Shown here: positions 21,740 to 23,843 of the stretch, one piece after another
Layout of the letters: the number at the start of each line of letters is the position of its first letter
Position numbering within the stretch: the stretch's first letter is position 1
Assembly: GCA_964530335.1 (NCBI GenBank)
Contig: CAZGYG010000043.1
Span: 1-23,843, forward strand
Direction of reading: 5' to 3'
Origin: VGDP01 sp964530335
GTDB taxonomy: Bacteria > Pseudomonadota > Alphaproteobacteria > SP197
Length of the DNA: 23,843 nt
Translations under genes and position numbers: made by a program
Notes under the pieces: model-generated
Seen by the model: the letters and a program-made list of their open reading frames with translations, nothing else
Database searches by the model: none
Told to the model about the DNA's origin: nothing

Positions 21740-22857
21740 TACGCCCCGCCGCTGACCGGGTGCCGGGCGCCGGTGGTGCCAGGCTCGCTCAGCGCCAGCC
21801 CGCGCGCCGCGCGCACCGCCAGGAAGCCGAACGCTTCGGCCTCCAGGGCGTCGCCATCCCAGCCCACGGCCTCGACCGGCGCGACGGTGGCGTCGAGCGC
21901 GCGCTCGAGCGCCGCCATCATGACGCCGTTGCGGCGCCCGCCGCCGCTCACCAGCCAGCGCCGGGGCGGCGCCGGCAGATGGCGCACGGCCAGGGCCACG
22001 GCGCGCGCGGTCAGTGCCGTCAGCGTCGCCGCGCCGTCGGCCGCGTCGAGTCCCCGCGCGGGGTCGCCGAACGCGTCGCGGTCGAGCGACTTGGGCGGCG
22101 GGGCGGCGAAATAGGGGTTTGCCAGCACCGCGTCGATCCGCGCGTCGTGGACCCGGCCGCGGCGCGCGAGCGCCCCGTCGGCGTCGTAAGCGCCGCCGCT
22201 GTGGCGCGCGACCCAATCGTCGATCAGGGCCCCGCCCGGCCCGGTGTCGAACGCGAGCAAGCCATCGTCGGGCCCGATCCAGGTCAGGTTGGCGACGCCG
22301 CCGATGTTGAGCACGGCGAGCGGCCGCTCGAGGCCTTCGGCGAGCGCCCGATGGTAATAGGGCGCGAGCGGGGCGCCCTGCCCGCCGGCGGCCATGTCGG
22401 CGCGTCGGAAGTCGGCGATGACGTCGATGCCCGTGCGCTCCGCCAGCAGCGCCGGATCGCCGATCTGCCAGGTGATGCCCTCGGCCGGCCGATGCACGAT
22501 GGTCTGGCCGTGGAAGCCGATCAGGCCCACCCGGTCGCGGCCGAGCCCGGCCTTGGCCAGCAGCGCCGCGACCGCCTCGGCGTGGACCAGCGTGAGCTCG
22601 CGCGCCAGCGCCATGACGTCGCCCTTGCCGCCCAATGCCGCGCCAAGCCTCGCGCGCAGCCCGGCGTCGTAGGGCACGGTCAGCGCCGGGCCGCGCCGCT
22701 CGATCCGTTCGCCGTCGGTCGCGACGAGCGCGGCGTCGACGCCGTCGAGCGAGGTGCCGCTCATCAGCCCGATCGCCAGCAGCGTCTCAAACCGCTCCGC
22801 TTGGTCCGCGGGCTCCGCCCGTGGTACATGACGGCCCCATTTCTTCGACAGCGTCAC
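21703..22857 (-). CDS. anmK: Anhydro-N-acetylmuramic acid kinase AnmK
   Basis: Phosphorylates and opens 1,6-anhydro-MurNAc from peptidoglycan turnover to MurNAc-6-phosphate. The 384-residue protein has the family signature GLMSGTSLDGVDAALV (30-45), the phosphate motif NIGGVANLTWIG, DTGPGGALIDDW and VSGGGRRNGVMM. The GTG at 22857 is used because GGAGGA lies 4-5 bases upstream. The N-terminus is about 25 residues longer than in E. coli. Divergent from tyrS with only 20 bases between starts; the two genes are neighbours in many proteobacteria. Confidence 0.94.
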   Translation of the reverse strand: MTLSKKWGRHVPRAEPADQAERFETLLAIGLMSGTSLDGVDAALVATDGERIERRGPALTVPYDAGLRARLGAALGGKGDVMALARELTLVHAEAVAALLAKAGLGRDRVGLIGFHGQTIVHRPAEGITWQIGDPALLAERTGIDVIADFRRADMAAGGQGAPLAPYYHRALAEGLERPLAVLNIGGVANLTWIGPDDGLLAFDTGPGGALIDDWVARHSGGAYDADGALARRGRVHDARIDAVLANPYFAAPPPKSLDRDAFGDPARGLDAADGAATLTALTARAVALAVRHLPAPPRRWLVSGGGRRNGVMMAALERALDATVAPVEAVGWDGDALEAEAFGFLAVRAARGLALSEPGTTGARHPVSGGAYYRAPPAERRMP

Positions 22858-22877
22858 CCGATCCTCCGCGCCCAGCC

Positions 22878-23843
22878 ATGGCCACGTTCCGACCGCGCTC
22901 CGAGTTCCTGACCCGCATCCAGGGGCGCGGCTACGTCCATCAATGCACCGACCTGGCCGAGCTCGACCGGCTGGCGACGGCGGGCACGATCGTGGCCTAC
23001 ATCGGCTTCGATTGCACGGCGCCCAGCCTGCACGTCGGGCACCTGATGTCGATCATGGTGCTGCGCCATCTCCAGCAATCGGGTCACAGGCCGATCGTGC
23101 TGATCGGCGGCGGCACGACCAAGATCGGCGACCCGTCGTTGCGCGACGAGGCGCGGCCGCTGCTGACGCTGGACGACATCGGGCGCAACAAGGCCGGCAT
23201 CCGGCGGGTGTTCGAGCGCTACCTCCGCTTCGGCGACGGGCCGACCGACGCGCTCATGGTCGACAACGACGAATGGCTCGATCGCCTCGCGTACATCCCG
23301 TTCCTGCGCGACGTGGGCGTGCATTTCTCGGTCAACCGCATGCTGACGTTCGAGAGCGTCCGGCTCCGGCTCGAGCGCGAGCAGCCGCTGTCGTTCCTCG
23401 AGTTCAACTACATGATCCTGCAGGCCTACGACTTCGTCGAGTTGGCCCGGCGCTACGGCTGCGTGCTGCAGATGGGCGGCTCGGACCAGTGGGGCAACAT
23501 CGTCAACGGCGTCGAGCTGGGCCGCCGGCTCGACGACCGGGCGTTGTTCGGACTGACCACGACGCTCGTCACCACCAGCTCCGGCGCCAAGATGGGCAAG
23601 ACGGCGAAGGGCGCGGTGTGGCTCAACGCCGAGCAGTGCTCGCCCTACGAGTTCTGGCAGTTCTGGCGCAACACCGACGACGCCGACGTCGGCCGCTTCC
23701 TGCGCCTGTTCACCGAGCTTCCCGAAGGCGAGATCGCCCGGCTCGAACGGCTCGCCGGGGCCGAGCTCAACGACGCCAAGAAGGCCCTGGCCGACGCGGC
23801 CACCGGCCTGGCCCACGGCGGCGTGGCCGCGGCCGAGGCCGGT
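22878..23843 (+). CDS. tyrS: Tyrosyl-tRNA synthetase TyrS (5' part, runs off the window)
   Basis: Charges tRNA-Tyr with tyrosine. The 322 codons present cover the class I catalytic domain: the HIGH motif as HVGH (52-55) after YIGFDCTAPS, the tyrosine-binding Y183/Q-type segment NYMILQAYDF, MGGSDQWGNIVNG (199-211) and the KMSKS loop as KMGKT (238-242). The anticodon-binding/S4 part is cut off at the right edge with the frame still open. The ATG at 22878 has no clear ribosome-binding site and lies 20 bases from the divergent anmK start. Confidence 0.95.
   Translation, partial: MATFRPRSEFLTRIQGRGYVHQCTDLAELDRLATAGTIVAYIGFDCTAPSLHVGHLMSIMVLRHLQQSGHRPIVLIGGGTTKIGDPSLRDEARPLLTLDDIGRNKAGIRRVFERYLRFGDGPTDALMVDNDEWLDRLAYIPFLRDVGVHFSVNRMLTFESVRLRLEREQPLSFLEFNYMILQAYDFVELARRYGCVLQMGGSDQWGNIVNGVELGRRLDDRALFGLTTTLVTTSSGAKMGKTAKGAVWLNAEQCSPYEFWQFWRNTDDADVGRFLRLFTELPEGEIARLERLAGAELNDAKKALADAATGLAHGGVAAAEAG

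Noticed and set aside
22854..23816. Minus-strand frame opposite tyrS
   Set aside because: Complementary to the clear TyrS catalytic domain; no motif of its own.
1..23843. CRISPR array or other regular long repeats
   Set aside because: No series of equal repeats and spacers was seen; only short local repeats.

Overview
The window is high-GC DNA from an alphaproteobacterium, probably Rhodospirillales-like. This rests on the gene order cysE-iscR-(cysteine desulfurase)-iscS-iscU-iscA-hscB-hscA-fdx-iscX-mnmA, the GC-biased codons with GTG/TTG starts, and the style of the neighbouring tyrS and anmK genes. No species is claimed.

Region 1 (1-4265, + strand) is metabolic. It holds a GhrA-like 2-hydroxyacid dehydrogenase, two short scraps of broken genes, a SAM methyltransferase resembling phosphoethanolamine N-methyltransferases, and a large FMN/4Fe-4S/ADP-binding dehydrogenase of the trimethylamine/dimethylamine dehydrogenase family. 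The last two suggest turnover of methylated amines.

Region 2 (about 4266-6837) is an insertion-sequence graveyard. An IS3-family element keeps its A6G frameshift site but has a broken orfB. It is followed directly by the C-terminus of an IS5-family transposase, then a CCHC zinc-knuckle gene fragment fused to an IS21-like terminus, a candidate promoter and a strong hairpin terminator.

Region 3 (6838-12012, + strand) is the recombination module of an integrative element. It has a 71-residue small protein, an excisionase-like HTH gene interrupted by an in-frame TGA, an AT-rich control region with evenly spaced motifs, and an overlapping operon of two complete tyrosine recombinases and one complete large serine recombinase. 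The last gene ends inside the 3' half of a tRNA-Met(CAT) gene on the opposite strand, so the tRNA is the likely attachment site. The element side also carries the tRNA's intrinsic terminator. No second copy of the tRNA 3' end was found in the window, so the far boundary is not located.

Region 4 (11925-20951, - strand) is a sulfur-trafficking superoperon. One strong promoter, overlapped by a near-consensus IscR type 1 site, precedes cysE. CysE makes the cysteine precursor, two desulfurases extract sulfur, IscU/IscA/HscB/HscA/Fdx/IscX build and transfer Fe-S clusters, and MnmA uses IscS sulfur to thiolate tRNA. The tRNA-Met gene follows with its own promoter. IscR in the same operon probably closes a feedback loop.

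Region 5 (21065-23843) holds a divergent alpha/beta hydrolase, anmK (cell-wall recycling, - strand) and the 5' part of tyrS, which runs off the right edge.
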